From contig NZ_KE340376.1 in the NCBI RefSeq assembly GCF_000413935.1, positions 190,091 to 254,090 on the forward strand: a DNA stretch of 64,000 bases, in the 5' to 3' direction. The notes under the pieces are model-generated. The model searched no databases. It saw only the letters and a program-made list of their open reading frames with translations, and was not told the DNA's origin. The stretch's first letter is position 1, and each line of letters starts with the position of its first letter. The DNA comes from Acinetobacter colistiniresistens (lineage in GTDB: Bacteria; Pseudomonadota; Gammaproteobacteria; Pseudomonadales; Moraxellaceae). Below are positions 40,193-48,646 of the stretch, one piece after another. A program made the position numbers and the translations under genes.

Positions 40193-41503
40193 ATGTCGTC
40201 GAGCACTACGACGGCCACCCCAGAAGTGGCCAGTAATTCAAAAGTACGGGTATTATTTGCCAGCCTTGTCGGTACCACGATTGAGTTTTTTGACTTTTAT
40301 ATCTATGCCACAGCTGCTGTTCTGATTTTTCCACATTTATTTTTCCCTGAAAGTAGCGATGGTGCTGCAGTACTCAAATCACTGGCAACCTTTGCCATCG
40401 CCTTTATTGCTCGTCCCATTGGTGCAGCACTCTTTGGACATCTTGGTGATCGGATCGGACGTAAAGCCACACTGGTTGCAGCCTTGTTAACTATGGGAAT
40501 TTCTACCGTGTGTATCGGTCTACTTCCGACCTATGCACAAATTGGCCTCGCTGCCCCATTGTTGCTTGCCTTATGCCGTTTAGGCCAAGGTTTAGGCTTA
40601 GGTGGTGAATGGAGTGGTGCCGTACTCCTTGCTACTGAGAACGCACCAGAGGGCAAGCGTGCTTGGTATGGTATGTTCCCGCAGTTAGGTGCGCCGATTG
40701 GTTTCATCCTTGCAACAGGTTCATTTCTGTTACTGAATGCCTTTATGTCTGAACAAGCGTTCATGGCTTGGGGCTGGCGTATCCCATTTATTGCCAGTGC
40801 AGTATTGGTCTTGATCGGTTTATACATTCGCCTAAAACTGCATGAAACCCCAGCCTTTCAAAAAGTATTAAACAAGCAAAAAGAAGTGAATGTCCCTTTT
40901 AAAGAAGTCATGACCAAACACTTGCCAATGCTGATTCTTGGCACCATTGCTGCGATTTGTACTTTCGTAGTGTTCTATCTGACCACTGTGTTCGCACTGA
41001 ATTGGGGAACCACTAAACTTGGTTATGCTCGTGGTGACTTCCTCGTGTTACAACTGGTAGCAACCCTATGTTTTGCCGCCTTTATTCCACTGTCGGCAAT
41101 TTTGGCAGAGAAGTTTGGTCGTAAAAATACTTCGATTGCTGTGTGTATTCTTTCCGCACTATTCGGATTGTGCTTTGCTCCGCTATTAGGTTCAGGTAGT
41201 CCAATTCTGGTGTTCTTGTTCCTGTGTATTGGTCTTTCCATTATGGGCCTAACCTATGGGCCAATTGGTACGGTTCTGTCTGAGATTTTTCCAATTTCCG
41301 TCCGTTATACAGGTTCTGCATTAACCTTTAACCTGGCTGGTATCTTTGGTGCATCCTTTGCGCCTTATATTGCCACCAAGCTTGCAGAGAGTTATGGTCT
41401 TGGCGCTGTAGGTCTCTATCTCAGTGTCGCTTCAATTCTCTCCCTGATCGCATTTTTAATGATCCGGGAAACCAAACATGATGACGTAAATAATCAAATT
41501 TAA
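40193..41503 (+). CDS. MFS transporter, metabolite:H+ symporter (MHS) family
   Basis: The 436-residue protein has twelve predicted helices and the MHS beginning 'ASLVGTTIEFFDFYIYATAA' (about 25-44). MFS signature 'GHLGDRIGRKATL' lies between helices 2 and 3, and 'LGLGGEWSGAVLLATEN' is the MHS motif of helix 4. The second-half copy is 'AEKFGRKNTSI'. MHS carriers import organic acids or osmolytes with protons (shikimate, citrate, proline, ketoglutarate); this one resembles the ShiA/YhjE branch without a decidable substrate. A strong inverted repeat follows the gene. Confidence 0.87.
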   Translation: MSSSTTTATPEVASNSKVRVLFASLVGTTIEFFDFYIYATAAVLIFPHLFFPESSDGAAVLKSLATFAIAFIARPIGAALFGHLGDRIGRKATLVAALLTMGISTVCIGLLPTYAQIGLAAPLLLALCRLGQGLGLGGEWSGAVLLATENAPEGKRAWYGMFPQLGAPIGFILATGSFLLLNAFMSEQAFMAWGWRIPFIASAVLVLIGLYIRLKLHETPAFQKVLNKQKEVNVPFKEVMTKHLPMLILGTIAAICTFVVFYLTTVFALNWGTTKLGYARGDFLVLQLVATLCFAAFIPLSAILAEKFGRKNTSIAVCILSALFGLCFAPLLGSGSPILVFLFLCIGLSIMGLTYGPIGTVLSEIFPISVRYTGSALTFNLAGIFGASFAPYIATKLAESYGLGAVGLYLSVASILSLIAFLMIRETKHDDVNNQI

Positions 41504-41511
41504 AGTCTTTA

Positions 41512-41550
41512 TTCAGATGGTCTACACAATATCAATTTAGACCATCTGAA
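41512..41550 (+). terminator. Hairpin after the MHS transporter gene
   Basis: Perfect 13-base inverted repeat TTCAGATGGTCTA (41512-41524) / TAGACCATCTGAA (41538-41550), eight bases after the stop; no clear U tract. Confidence 0.55.
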
Positions 41551-41662
41551 ATCCCATTCAAATCATCATTTTTTATCTTATAAAGTTACATTTAGGATAG
41601 CATTCATCCAAATATTTTTTGTGCTAAAATAACCGCCTTCATTTTTTTTAGACGATTGTGTT

Positions 41663-42568
41663 ATGTACGCAGTGATTATCGTTGCCGTATTTTTAATCAG
41701 CTTTTTATATACTTATCTACGTGGTAAAGAGCGCTTAAAAGCATCTCGACAATTATTTGACCATTCAACATTTTTAGCACCAATCAACATGTTTATGACT
41801 GGCTTTTCTAAATTACCGAACCAGCCTTTCTTTGATGTGGTGCAATTTCCAGAACTCAAACCATTACAAGACAACTGGCAAGTGATTCGTGAAGAAGCGA
41901 TTCAACTCCAAAACCAAATCAAAGCCTCTGAAAAAAACAATGATGCAGGGTTTAACACCTTCTTTAAACGAGGTTGGAAACGCTTTTATCTGAAATGGTA
42001 TCAAGACAGCCACCCTTCTGCGCAACAACTTTGCCCAAAAACAGTTGCTTTGTTAGAAAGTATCCCTTCCGTCAAAGCTGCGATGTTTACTGAACTACCT
42101 TCTGGCAGTTACTTAGGTAAACACCGTGATCCCTATGCAGGTTCTGTCCGTTATCACCTTGGTCTAGTCACACCGAATAGCGATGATTGTTTTATTGAAG
42201 TCGATCAAGAGCGATATAGCTGGAGAGATGGCGAAGCCACCGTGTTTGATGAAACCTATGTGCACTGGGCCGAAAACAAAACTGATGAAACCCGTATTAT
42301 CTTGTTCTGTGACATTGAGCGTCCAATGAAATGGGGCTGGGCACAGAAGTTCAATCATTGGTTTGGCCGCAATGTCATGTCTGCTGCAAGCTCGCCCAAT
42401 GATGATCAAGACAAGACTGGTTTTATTAACCGTATTTTTAAATATGGTTATGCAGTACATCATTATGGCCGAGGTCTAAAAGAGCGTAACCGTCCGCTGT
42501 ACTATGTGTCTAAATGGTTGCTATTTGCCATCCTGATTGGCCTGATCTTGCTGCCAAGCCTTCTATAA
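41663..42568 (+). CDS. lpxO: Lipid A 2-hydroxylase LpxO (Asp/Asn beta-hydroxylase family)
   Basis: A 301-residue enzyme with N- and C-terminal membrane segments (residues 2-18 and about 282-300) around a cytoplasmic beta-hydroxylase domain. The Fe(II)/2-oxoglutarate site is visible as 'LGKHRDPYAGSVRYHLGL' (His, and Arg for 2-oxoglutarate, about 153-170) and 'DETYVHWAENKTDETRIILFCDI' (second His, about 199-213). LpxO adds a 2-hydroxyl to the secondary laurate of lipid A; in Acinetobacter this modification is known and affects sensitivity to cationic peptides. The gene is monocistronic with a perfect symmetric terminator. Confidence 0.9.
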   Translation: MYAVIIVAVFLISFLYTYLRGKERLKASRQLFDHSTFLAPINMFMTGFSKLPNQPFFDVVQFPELKPLQDNWQVIREEAIQLQNQIKASEKNNDAGFNTFFKRGWKRFYLKWYQDSHPSAQQLCPKTVALLESIPSVKAAMFTELPSGSYLGKHRDPYAGSVRYHLGLVTPNSDDCFIEVDQERYSWRDGEATVFDETYVHWAENKTDETRIILFCDIERPMKWGWAQKFNHWFGRNVMSAASSPNDDQDKTGFINRIFKYGYAVHHYGRGLKERNRPLYYVSKWLLFAILIGLILLPSLL

Positions 42569-42576
42569 GCTGCTAA

Positions 42577-42626
42577 GTTTTCCATAAAAAAAGAGATGCA
42601 TTAGCATCTCTTTTTTTATGGAAAAC
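42577..42626. terminator. Long perfectly symmetric bidirectional terminator
   Basis: A 23-base perfect inverted repeat (42577-42599 / 42604-42626) with an ATTA tetraloop. The core GAGATGC/GCATCTC is flanked by A7 and T7 tracts, so it should terminate both lpxO and the convergent gene at 42636. Confidence 0.92.
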
Positions 42627-42635
42627 AAACTGATG

Positions 42636-43037
42636 TTAGTTTGCTTTTGCTGTTTGTGTACTTGTTTGGGCCGCCGCAGCATTCGCCGCTTGAACAGCTG
42701 CTTCACCAATCAGAGCAATTTTCGCCTTCTCTTGGCTTTGTGCTGACAATGCAGGGTTTGATGCCACAATACGGTTAATATTTGCTGAATTTGCAGGTGC
42801 AATAGCAGCTGTTTGCATTACGATTGGACGGTTCTCAGTGTCACCTAAGGTATAGCGAATGCCAGTACGTGGACTAATAACCGTAGTCACTTCACGCTTG
42901 ACTTGTGCTTCTGCGGTATTACTACCCTTTGCTGCCAGTACTTTATCCACTGTTGTGGTTTGTGGCGCATCATCTGCAAATGCAAAACCCGATACTGCAG
43001 CACTTGCCAAAATTAAAAGTTGTAATGGTTTTTTCAT
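42636..43037 (-). CDS. Exported protein of unknown function
   Basis: A 133-residue protein with a clear signal peptide (MKKPLQLLILASAAVSGFAF, cleavage after FA-DD). The mature part contains a short ordered segment 'ISPRTGIRYTLGDTENRPIV' and a long low-complexity Ala/Asn/Gln/Thr-rich C-terminus (SQEKAKIALIGEAAVQAANA and so on). No family is recognised. It is probably periplasmic; the low-complexity tail suggests an unstructured or surface-interacting region. Confidence 0.7.
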   Translation of the reverse strand: MKKPLQLLILASAAVSGFAFADDAPQTTTVDKVLAAKGSNTAEAQVKREVTTVISPRTGIRYTLGDTENRPIVMQTAAIAPANSANINRIVASNPALSAQSQEKAKIALIGEAAVQAANAAAAQTSTQTAKAN

Positions 43038-43125
43038 TGTCTTCCCGCTTTTAATGCGAACTCAATCAAGATATCTAAGTGCAATTATGAAACTACAAAG
43101 CGTGCCTAGACTCAAGTAAATTCTC

Positions 43126-43156
43126 GTAAAAAAGCAAAGCTTCATGCTCTGCTTTC
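43126..43156 (-). terminator. Terminator of secA
   Basis: On the reverse strand AAAGCAGAGC / GCTTTGCTTT pairs through one wobble with an ATGAA loop and is followed by a run of T residues, 28 bases after the secA stop. Confidence 0.75.
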
Positions 43157-43183
43157 TTATTTTAGCTCAACCTATGTCGCTGC

Positions 43184-45919
43184 CTAGATTTTGCCGTGAC
43201 ACTGTTTGTATTTTAAACCAGAACCACATGGGCAAGGCGCATTGCGGCTCTCTGGCACAGGGAATTCATTCGTATTGGCAAATCCTTCCGTTTCCTCAGA
43301 AACAGTCACTTCACCCGTTAAACCATCGACATCATCATGTTCAAATGACAGACGCATTGATTCCGCCTGACGTTGTTGCTGTGCCTCAAGCTCTGCCAAT
43401 TCTTCTGCCGTCGGGACATGAACACGCGAGAGATCAGTCACAACATCGGACTTGATCACACCCAACATATTCACAAACAAATTGAACGCTTCTTTCTTGT
43501 ATTCTTGCTCAGGATTTTTCTGTGCGTAGCCACGTAAATGAATCCCTTGGCGTAGATAGTCCATCGCAGCTAAATGATCTTTCCAATGACGATCCAGTGA
43601 GTTCAACATAAAGTGACGTTCAAGCATTGCTGCCGATTCATCCCCCATTTGCTCACGGCGTTGGCGATAGCGATTAATGACTTCATCAGAAATACGAGCC
43701 ACTAAGCCTTCTTCATCTAAACGACGATCTTGGTCTAACCATTGCTGTACAGGAAGTTCGATGCCTAAATCACTATGTAGGGCATTTTCCAAGCCTTCAA
43801 TATCCCATTGGTCATGAATCGACTCTGGTGGAATAAAGTTTGCGATCAGACCTTTCACCACTTCCTGATGCATTTCTTCAATATAGTCTTGAAGTGTGCT
43901 TTCAGCTAAAACTTCATCACGTTGTGAATAAATGATCTTACGCTGTTCGTTGTTTACGTCATCGTACTTCAACAAGTTCTTACGAATATCAAAGTTACGT
44001 GCTTCAACTTTACGCTGTGCATTTTCGATTGAACGACTGACCATTTTATGTTCAATGGCTTCACTTTCTTGCAAGCCCATTGCACGCATCATGGCAACCA
44101 CACGATCACCTGCGAAGATACGCATCAAGTCATCTTCAAGTGATAGATAGAAGCGTGATACACCTGGGTCACCTTGACGACCAGCACGACCACGCAACTG
44201 GTTATCAATACGACGTGATTCATGACGCTCAGAACCAATAATATGTAAACCACCCGAGCTTAAAACGTCTTCGTGATCTTTTTCCCACTGAGCCTGTAAG
44301 CGTGCTTCATCTTCAGAGGTTGCATTTTCAATTTTGGCAAGCTTGGCTTTCCAGTTACCACCCAGCAAAATGTCCGTACCACGACCTGCCATGTTGGTGG
44401 CAATTGTTACCGCATTCGGGCTACCCGCTTGTGCAATAATATCTGCTTCACGTTCATGTTGTTTTGCGTTCAAGACTTCGTGATGAATACCAGCTTGTAG
44501 CAACTTAGAAGACAAGATTTCACTGGCTTCAATGGTTGCTGTACCAATCAAGATCGGCGCAACACCCTGCTGACGAATATTGGTAATTTCTTCAATAATC
44601 GCAGTGTATTTACCATTACGGTTTAGATAGATTAAATCGTTATGATCGACACGAACCATTGGACGGTGTGTTGGAATAATCACAACGTCTAGGCCATAAA
44701 TTTCTTTCATTTCCGCAGCTTCAGTATCGGCAGTACCGGTCATCCCTGAAAGCTTTTTATACAGACGGAAATAGTTCTGGAAAGTTGTGGTGGCAAGGGT
44801 TTGGTTTTCAGGTTGAATTTCCATGTTTTCTTTGGCTTCAACCGCTTGATGCAGACCTTCAGACCAACGACGACCTGGCATGGTACGACCCGTGCTTTCA
44901 TCCACAATAATGACTTCTTCTTTTTGCGTCTGTGGATTCACACCGATGATGTAATGCACATTCTTTTGATAAAGATAATGCGCACGAATCGCAGCGGTGA
45001 CATGGTGTACCAAATTCAGGTTGGTTGCTGAATACAGGCTCTCACCCTCAGCCAACAAGCCCATTTCAATCAGTTTTTGTTCAACTGTTTCATAACCAAC
45101 TTCAGTCATTTCAACTGAGCGTTGTTTCTCATCGACCCAGAAGTGTCCGCCATCAGCCACTTTTTCTTCTTTCTGTGGACATAATGTTGGAGGAATACTG
45201 TTAATGAGCTGATAAAGATGAGATGAATCTTCACTTTGACCCGAAATAATCAGCGGCGTACGTGCTTCATCAATCAAGATTGAGTCGACTTCATCGATGA
45301 TGGCATAGCTTAAACCACGTTGCTTTTTCTCTTGCAGAGAAAACACCATGTTGTCACGAAGATAGTCGAAACCGAACTCGTTGTTGGTTCCGTAGGTAAT
45401 GTCGGAAGTATAGGCTTGTGCTTTTTCATCCGGCATTTGCATCGAGTAAATCACCCCAATGCTAAGACCTAAAAATTCGAATAATGGACGGTTTAACTCA
45501 GCATCACGTTGTGCCAAGTAGTCATTCACGGTAATCACGTGAACACCCTGACCGCTCAATGCATTGAGATAACAGGCCAAAGTACCCATCAGGGTTTTAC
45601 CTTCACCTGTACGCATTTCGGCAATCTTACCTTCGTGTAAGGTAATACCACCAATTAACTGCACGTCATAATGGCGCATGCCCATGACACGTTTTGCTGC
45701 TTCACGACACACCGCAAACGCTTCTGGCATTAATTTATCTAAACTTTCGCCATTGCTAAAACGCTGTTTGAATTCTGGAGTTTTTGCAGAGAGGTCTGCA
45801 TCGTTAAGAGCAGATATCGTCGGTTCAAGCGCATTGATTTGTTCAACAATTTTACGCATGCGTTTGAGCTCGCGCTCATTTTTTGTACCGAAGATACCTC
45901 CGATCAGACTTGCCAACAT
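43184..45919 (-). CDS. secA: Preprotein translocase motor ATPase SecA
   Basis: The 911-residue protein begins [20 protein letters not shown]. Helicase motifs are in order: Walker A in '[13 protein letters not shown]' (about 103-115), '[11 protein letters not shown]', DEVDS (Walker B, about 209-213), then the preprotein cross-linking domain, second nucleotide-binding fold ('[13 protein letters not shown]', '[28 protein letters not shown]'-type region in pieces), helical scaffold and wing domains. It ends with a SEC-C zinc motif C-P-C-G-S-G-x-K-Y-K-x-C-H. SecA pushes unfolded preproteins through SecYEG. Essential and single copy. Confidence 0.98.
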   Translation of the reverse strand: MLASLIGGIFGTKNERELKRMRKIVEQINALEPTISALNDADLSAKTPEFKQRFSNGESLDKLMPEAFAVCREAAKRVMGMRHYDVQLIGGITLHEGKIAEMRTGEGKTLMGTLACYLNALSGQGVHVITVNDYLAQRDAELNRPLFEFLGLSIGVIYSMQMPDEKAQAYTSDITYGTNNEFGFDYLRDNMVFSLQEKKQRGLSYAIIDEVDSILIDEARTPLIISGQSEDSSHLYQLINSIPPTLCPQKEEKVADGGHFWVDEKQRSVEMTEVGYETVEQKLIEMGLLAEGESLYSATNLNLVHHVTAAIRAHYLYQKNVHYIIGVNPQTQKEEVIIVDESTGRTMPGRRWSEGLHQAVEAKENMEIQPENQTLATTTFQNYFRLYKKLSGMTGTADTEAAEMKEIYGLDVVIIPTHRPMVRVDHNDLIYLNRNGKYTAIIEEITNIRQQGVAPILIGTATIEASEILSSKLLQAGIHHEVLNAKQHEREADIIAQAGSPNAVTIATNMAGRGTDILLGGNWKAKLAKIENATSEDEARLQAQWEKDHEDVLSSGGLHIIGSERHESRRIDNQLRGRAGRQGDPGVSRFYLSLEDDLMRIFAGDRVVAMMRAMGLQESEAIEHKMVSRSIENAQRKVEARNFDIRKNLLKYDDVNNEQRKIIYSQRDEVLAESTLQDYIEEMHQEVVKGLIANFIPPESIHDQWDIEGLENALHSDLGIELPVQQWLDQDRRLDEEGLVARISDEVINRYRQRREQMGDESAAMLERHFMLNSLDRHWKDHLAAMDYLRQGIHLRGYAQKNPEQEYKKEAFNLFVNMLGVIKSDVVTDLSRVHVPTAEELAELEAQQQRQAESMRLSFEHDDVDGLTGEVTVSEETEGFANTNEFPVPESRNAPCPCGSGLKYKQCHGKI

Positions 45920-46283
45920 GAATAAACTCTCTAATCCTGTTTGTTATAAGGTTTGCCAATAACAACAAACCCTAGGTCGGTTAATTTTTTCTTAGCTGTT
46001 ATTATGGAGTCAGAAATAAGAACTACAAGTGCTTTGCATTCAAACAGGCAAAAAAATCTGCGAGGCGATTCTGACGTCACATCACTAAAGATGCGTTAAT
46101 GTAGCAAATTTGCATTTAACTTACATCGATTTGAATGTGAATTTCTGCTCATTTTTTAACAAGATCAATAATCAATATCTCAAAAGTTCATAATAAAATA
46201 CAAAAACAATAATTTTATTTATAAAGTAGATCCTGCATATTGAAAGGAGATAGAAAACATAAAGAATGTATAGAGGACTGATC
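45920..46283. other. 364-base AT-rich gap between divergent secA and peroxiredoxin genes
   Basis: No gene or conserved RNA is visible. It must hold the promoters of both genes. A weak AATAAAAT / ATTTTATT inverted repeat (46192-46199 / 46212-46219) lies in the probable leader of the peroxiredoxin gene. Confidence 0.4.
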
Positions 46284-46925
46284 ATGACATTACGTTTAGG
46301 CGACATTGCCCCGAATTTCCAGCAACAATCAAGCCAAGGCAACATTGATTTCTATGGCTTTTTAGGTGATAGCTGGGGAATCCTTTTTTCCCATCCTGCA
46401 GACTACACCCCAGTCTGTACCACCGAACTCGGCTACACAGCAAAGTTAAAAGATGAGTTTGACAAACGCGGCGTAAAAGCAATCGCCCTTTCAGTGGATG
46501 ATGTTGAATCACATAAAGGCTGGATTCTGGACATTAATGAAACACAAAATACCACAGTTAATTTCCCGATCATTGCCGACAAAGATCGTAAAGTGTCTGA
46601 ACTATATGGATTTATTCATCCAAATGCCAGTGAGACCTTAACTGTACGTTCATTGGTGATTATTGATCCAAATAAAAAAGTGCGTTTGATTATTACCTAC
46701 CCAGCTTCAACGGGTCGTAACTTTAATGAAGTGCTGCGTGTCGTCGACTCATTACAGTTAACCGATAACCACAAAGTGGCAACACCAGCGAACTGGCATC
46801 AAGGTGAAGATGTGGTGATTGTGCCGTCATTGAAAGATGAAGAAGAAATCAAACAACGCTTCCCGAAAGGCTATAAAGCCGTCAAACCTTATCTAAGACT
46901 CACGCCCCAGCCTGAACAAGATTAA
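46284..46925 (+). CDS. 1-Cys (Prx6-type) peroxiredoxin
   Basis: Start ATG 46284 follows AGAGGA; an ATG 18 bases upstream is possible but less well placed. The 213-residue protein has the peroxidatic site 'FSHPADYTPVCTTELG' (Pro, Thr, Cys at about residue 46) and the conserved Arg in 'LTVRSLVIIDP'. The long C-terminal domain (about 160-213, 'HQGEDVVIVPSLKDEE') and the absence of a second redox cysteine are typical of Prx6-class enzymes. It reduces H2O2 and organic peroxides in the cytoplasm. Its stop codon lies inside the first copy of an intergenic inverted-repeat element. Confidence 0.9.
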   Translation: MTLRLGDIAPNFQQQSSQGNIDFYGFLGDSWGILFSHPADYTPVCTTELGYTAKLKDEFDKRGVKAIALSVDDVESHKGWILDINETQNTTVNFPIIADKDRKVSELYGFIHPNASETLTVRSLVIIDPNKKVRLIITYPASTGRNFNEVLRVVDSLQLTDNHKVATPANWHQGEDVVIVPSLKDEEEIKQRFPKGYKAVKPYLRLTPQPEQD

Positions 46926-47095
46926 AGCATACGCTTTAATCGAAGTGCAAAACAAACGGAGTGCGTAGTAAGAAAGACGAGCAACGCTCGTTCCTGAGAA
47001 GCGACTGAAGCTTCGCAAGAAGATGAACAGCTATGCTGTGAGTTAAGAAATTAAAGCGTATGCTTTAAGTGCAAGATAAACGAAGTACGTAGCTC
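46921..47095 (+). repeat. Cluster of palindromic repeats after the peroxiredoxin gene
   Basis: A 20-base imperfect palindrome at 46921-46940 is followed by GTGCAA-(3)-AAACG-x-AGT-x-CGTAG; the same arrangement recurs from 47050 to about 47091, giving a roughly 45-base direct repeat 129 bases apart. The cores 46922-46940 and 47050-47068 are also perfect reverse complements (19 bases). Between them are smaller hairpins (GAGC-AAC-GCTC, GAAGCTTC, CAGC-TAT-GCTG). It fills the 301-base gap to the next gene and contains no gene that I can support. Confidence 0.6.
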
Positions 47096-47116
47096 AAGAA
47101 TAAGATCAAATCATGC

Positions 47117-47145
47117 AAAGCCTATCTATCCGATAGGCTTTTTCT
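47117..47145 (+). terminator. Terminator following the repeat cluster
   Basis: AAAGCCTATC (47117-47126) / GATAGGCTTT (47132-47141), five-base loop, followed by T residues. Confidence 0.8.
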
Positions 47146-47226
47146 ATACCATTTAAATTTATTTTGGTATTTTTTTAATCAATACGTTATAAGAATAATT
47201 CGATCCGAAACACAATAAAAACCATC

Positions 47227-48036
47227 ATGATCTACAACATTCACCATCTTCATTGCGGAAGCTTCTGCCCATCTTGCGCACCGCTGTTTGGACAAAAGGG
47301 TTGGAAAGCCCACCTTGTCTGTCATTGCCTCTTGGTTGAGACGGATCAAGGCTTGGTATTGATTGATACAGGCTTAGGTACACAAGATTATTTACATACC
47401 GAACAACGCTTGGGTCGCTTACTCAAACAATTTGGTTCAATTGTGCCGAATCTCCAACTCACTGCCATTCAGCAAATTCAGCAACTCAGTTTTAACCCGA
47501 GTGATGTCAGACATATTTTTGTGACTCATCTAGATTTTGACCATGCCGGTGGAATTTCAGATTTTCCCAATGCGACGATACATCTCTTAGCTGCGGAGTT
47601 TAATGCCACCCAATCACTTACGGCCAAGGGAAAATTGCGCTATAAAACTGAACAATTTAAACAGCATCGTCATTGGAACTTTGCTGAACACAACGATGGC
47701 GAGCCATGGTTTAACCTGCAAAAAGTCAAAGGGCTTCCCTTATTTCACGATGAGATTTTAATGATTCCCCTGATCGGGCATACGGCTGGGCACTGTGGCA
47801 TTGCAATCAAAAAAGCGGATGGTTGGATGTTATTTTGTGGTGATGCCTATTACACCCATCTGGAGCTCAATCCGAAAAATAAATTGAGAGCCCTAGACCT
47901 GACTGAACGTTTATTGGCTGAGGATAACCAACTGCGTTTACACAACCTCAAACAGTTACAATATCTCGCTCAACATGAGCCAAGCATTGAGTTAATTTGT
48001 GCGCATGATCCAGTCGAATTCAATCGTTATCAGTAA
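47227..48036 (+). CDS. Metallo-beta-lactamase-fold hydrolase, AHL-lactonase-like
   Basis: The 269-residue protein has the MBL metal motif in the form T-H-L-D-F-D-H-A-G-G (about 103-112), a later His in 'LIGHTAGHCGIAI' (about 181), Asp in 'FCGDAYY' (about 201) and a final His in 'ICAHDPVEF'. The 'H-L-D-x-D-H-A-G-G' variant and 'VLIDTGLG' start put it near the N-acyl-homoserine lactonase group, but such annotations are weak and many relatives hydrolyse other lactones or thioesters. The next gene begins two bases after its stop, so the pair is one operon. Confidence 0.82.
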   Translation: MIYNIHHLHCGSFCPSCAPLFGQKGWKAHLVCHCLLVETDQGLVLIDTGLGTQDYLHTEQRLGRLLKQFGSIVPNLQLTAIQQIQQLSFNPSDVRHIFVTHLDFDHAGGISDFPNATIHLLAAEFNATQSLTAKGKLRYKTEQFKQHRHWNFAEHNDGEPWFNLQKVKGLPLFHDEILMIPLIGHTAGHCGIAIKKADGWMLFCGDAYYTHLELNPKNKLRALDLTERLLAEDNQLRLHNLKQLQYLAQHEPSIELICAHDPVEFNRYQ

Positions 48037-48037
48037 T

Positions 48038-48622
48038 ATGAAAACAACGCTCATTACCATTACGCTCATTTCAATACTTAGCTTAGGTGGATGTATGAAA
48101 CATCCTAACCTAGATGGTGAGCAACGTCCTAAAAACTGGGGAACGCTCATTTCACAAACGCATAATTTTTATCAAATTAGCAATGATGTGTTCCGCAGTG
48201 ACCAACCCAGTAATGAATTGATCCCTATTTTGAAGAAATATCAAATTGATACCGTCATTAATCTACGCGCTAGAAATGAAGATGCCAAAGTTTTAAAAGA
48301 TCAACCTTTTAATTTGGTTCATATTCCCATTTATACTTGGGCGATCAATCGTGAAGACTTATTAGAAGCAATGCGCACAATCCAAACGGCCAAACAAAAT
48401 AATCAAAAAGTATTAGTACATTGCTATCACGGTTCTGATCGTACTGGAGCAACGATTGCCATGTACCGTATTATTTTTGAGAACTGGTCGATTGAAGATG
48501 CGGTTAAAGAAATGAAACAAGGCGGTTACGGCTTCCATGTGATCTGGAAAAATATTGATCATTTATTCAGCCCTGAAAATGTAAAATGGATTCAACAGCA
48601 ACTGTCGAATCCATCTTCTTAA
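48038..48622 (+). CDS. Dual-specificity/tyrosine-phosphatase-like lipoprotein
   Basis: Start ATG 48038 gives a lipoprotein signal (MKTTLITITLISILSLGGC), so the 194-residue protein should be lipid-anchored in the envelope. The body is a cysteine phosphatase: 'NDVFRSDQPSNELIPIL' (about 57-73), 'VINLRARNED' and the P-loop H-C-Y-H-G-S-D-R-T-G (C-x5-R, about 130-139), with a possible general acid Asp before it. It resembles DUF442/'beta-lactamase hydrolase-like' and DSP proteins in the 'F-R-S-x-Q-P' start. Substrate unknown. It begins two bases after the MBL gene stop. Confidence 0.82.
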   Translation: MKTTLITITLISILSLGGCMKHPNLDGEQRPKNWGTLISQTHNFYQISNDVFRSDQPSNELIPILKKYQIDTVINLRARNEDAKVLKDQPFNLVHIPIYTWAINREDLLEAMRTIQTAKQNNQKVLVHCYHGSDRTGATIAMYRIIFENWSIEDAVKEMKQGGYGFHVIWKNIDHLFSPENVKWIQQQLSNPSS

Positions 48623-48646
48623 TACCACGAACCCAAAGGGTTTCAC

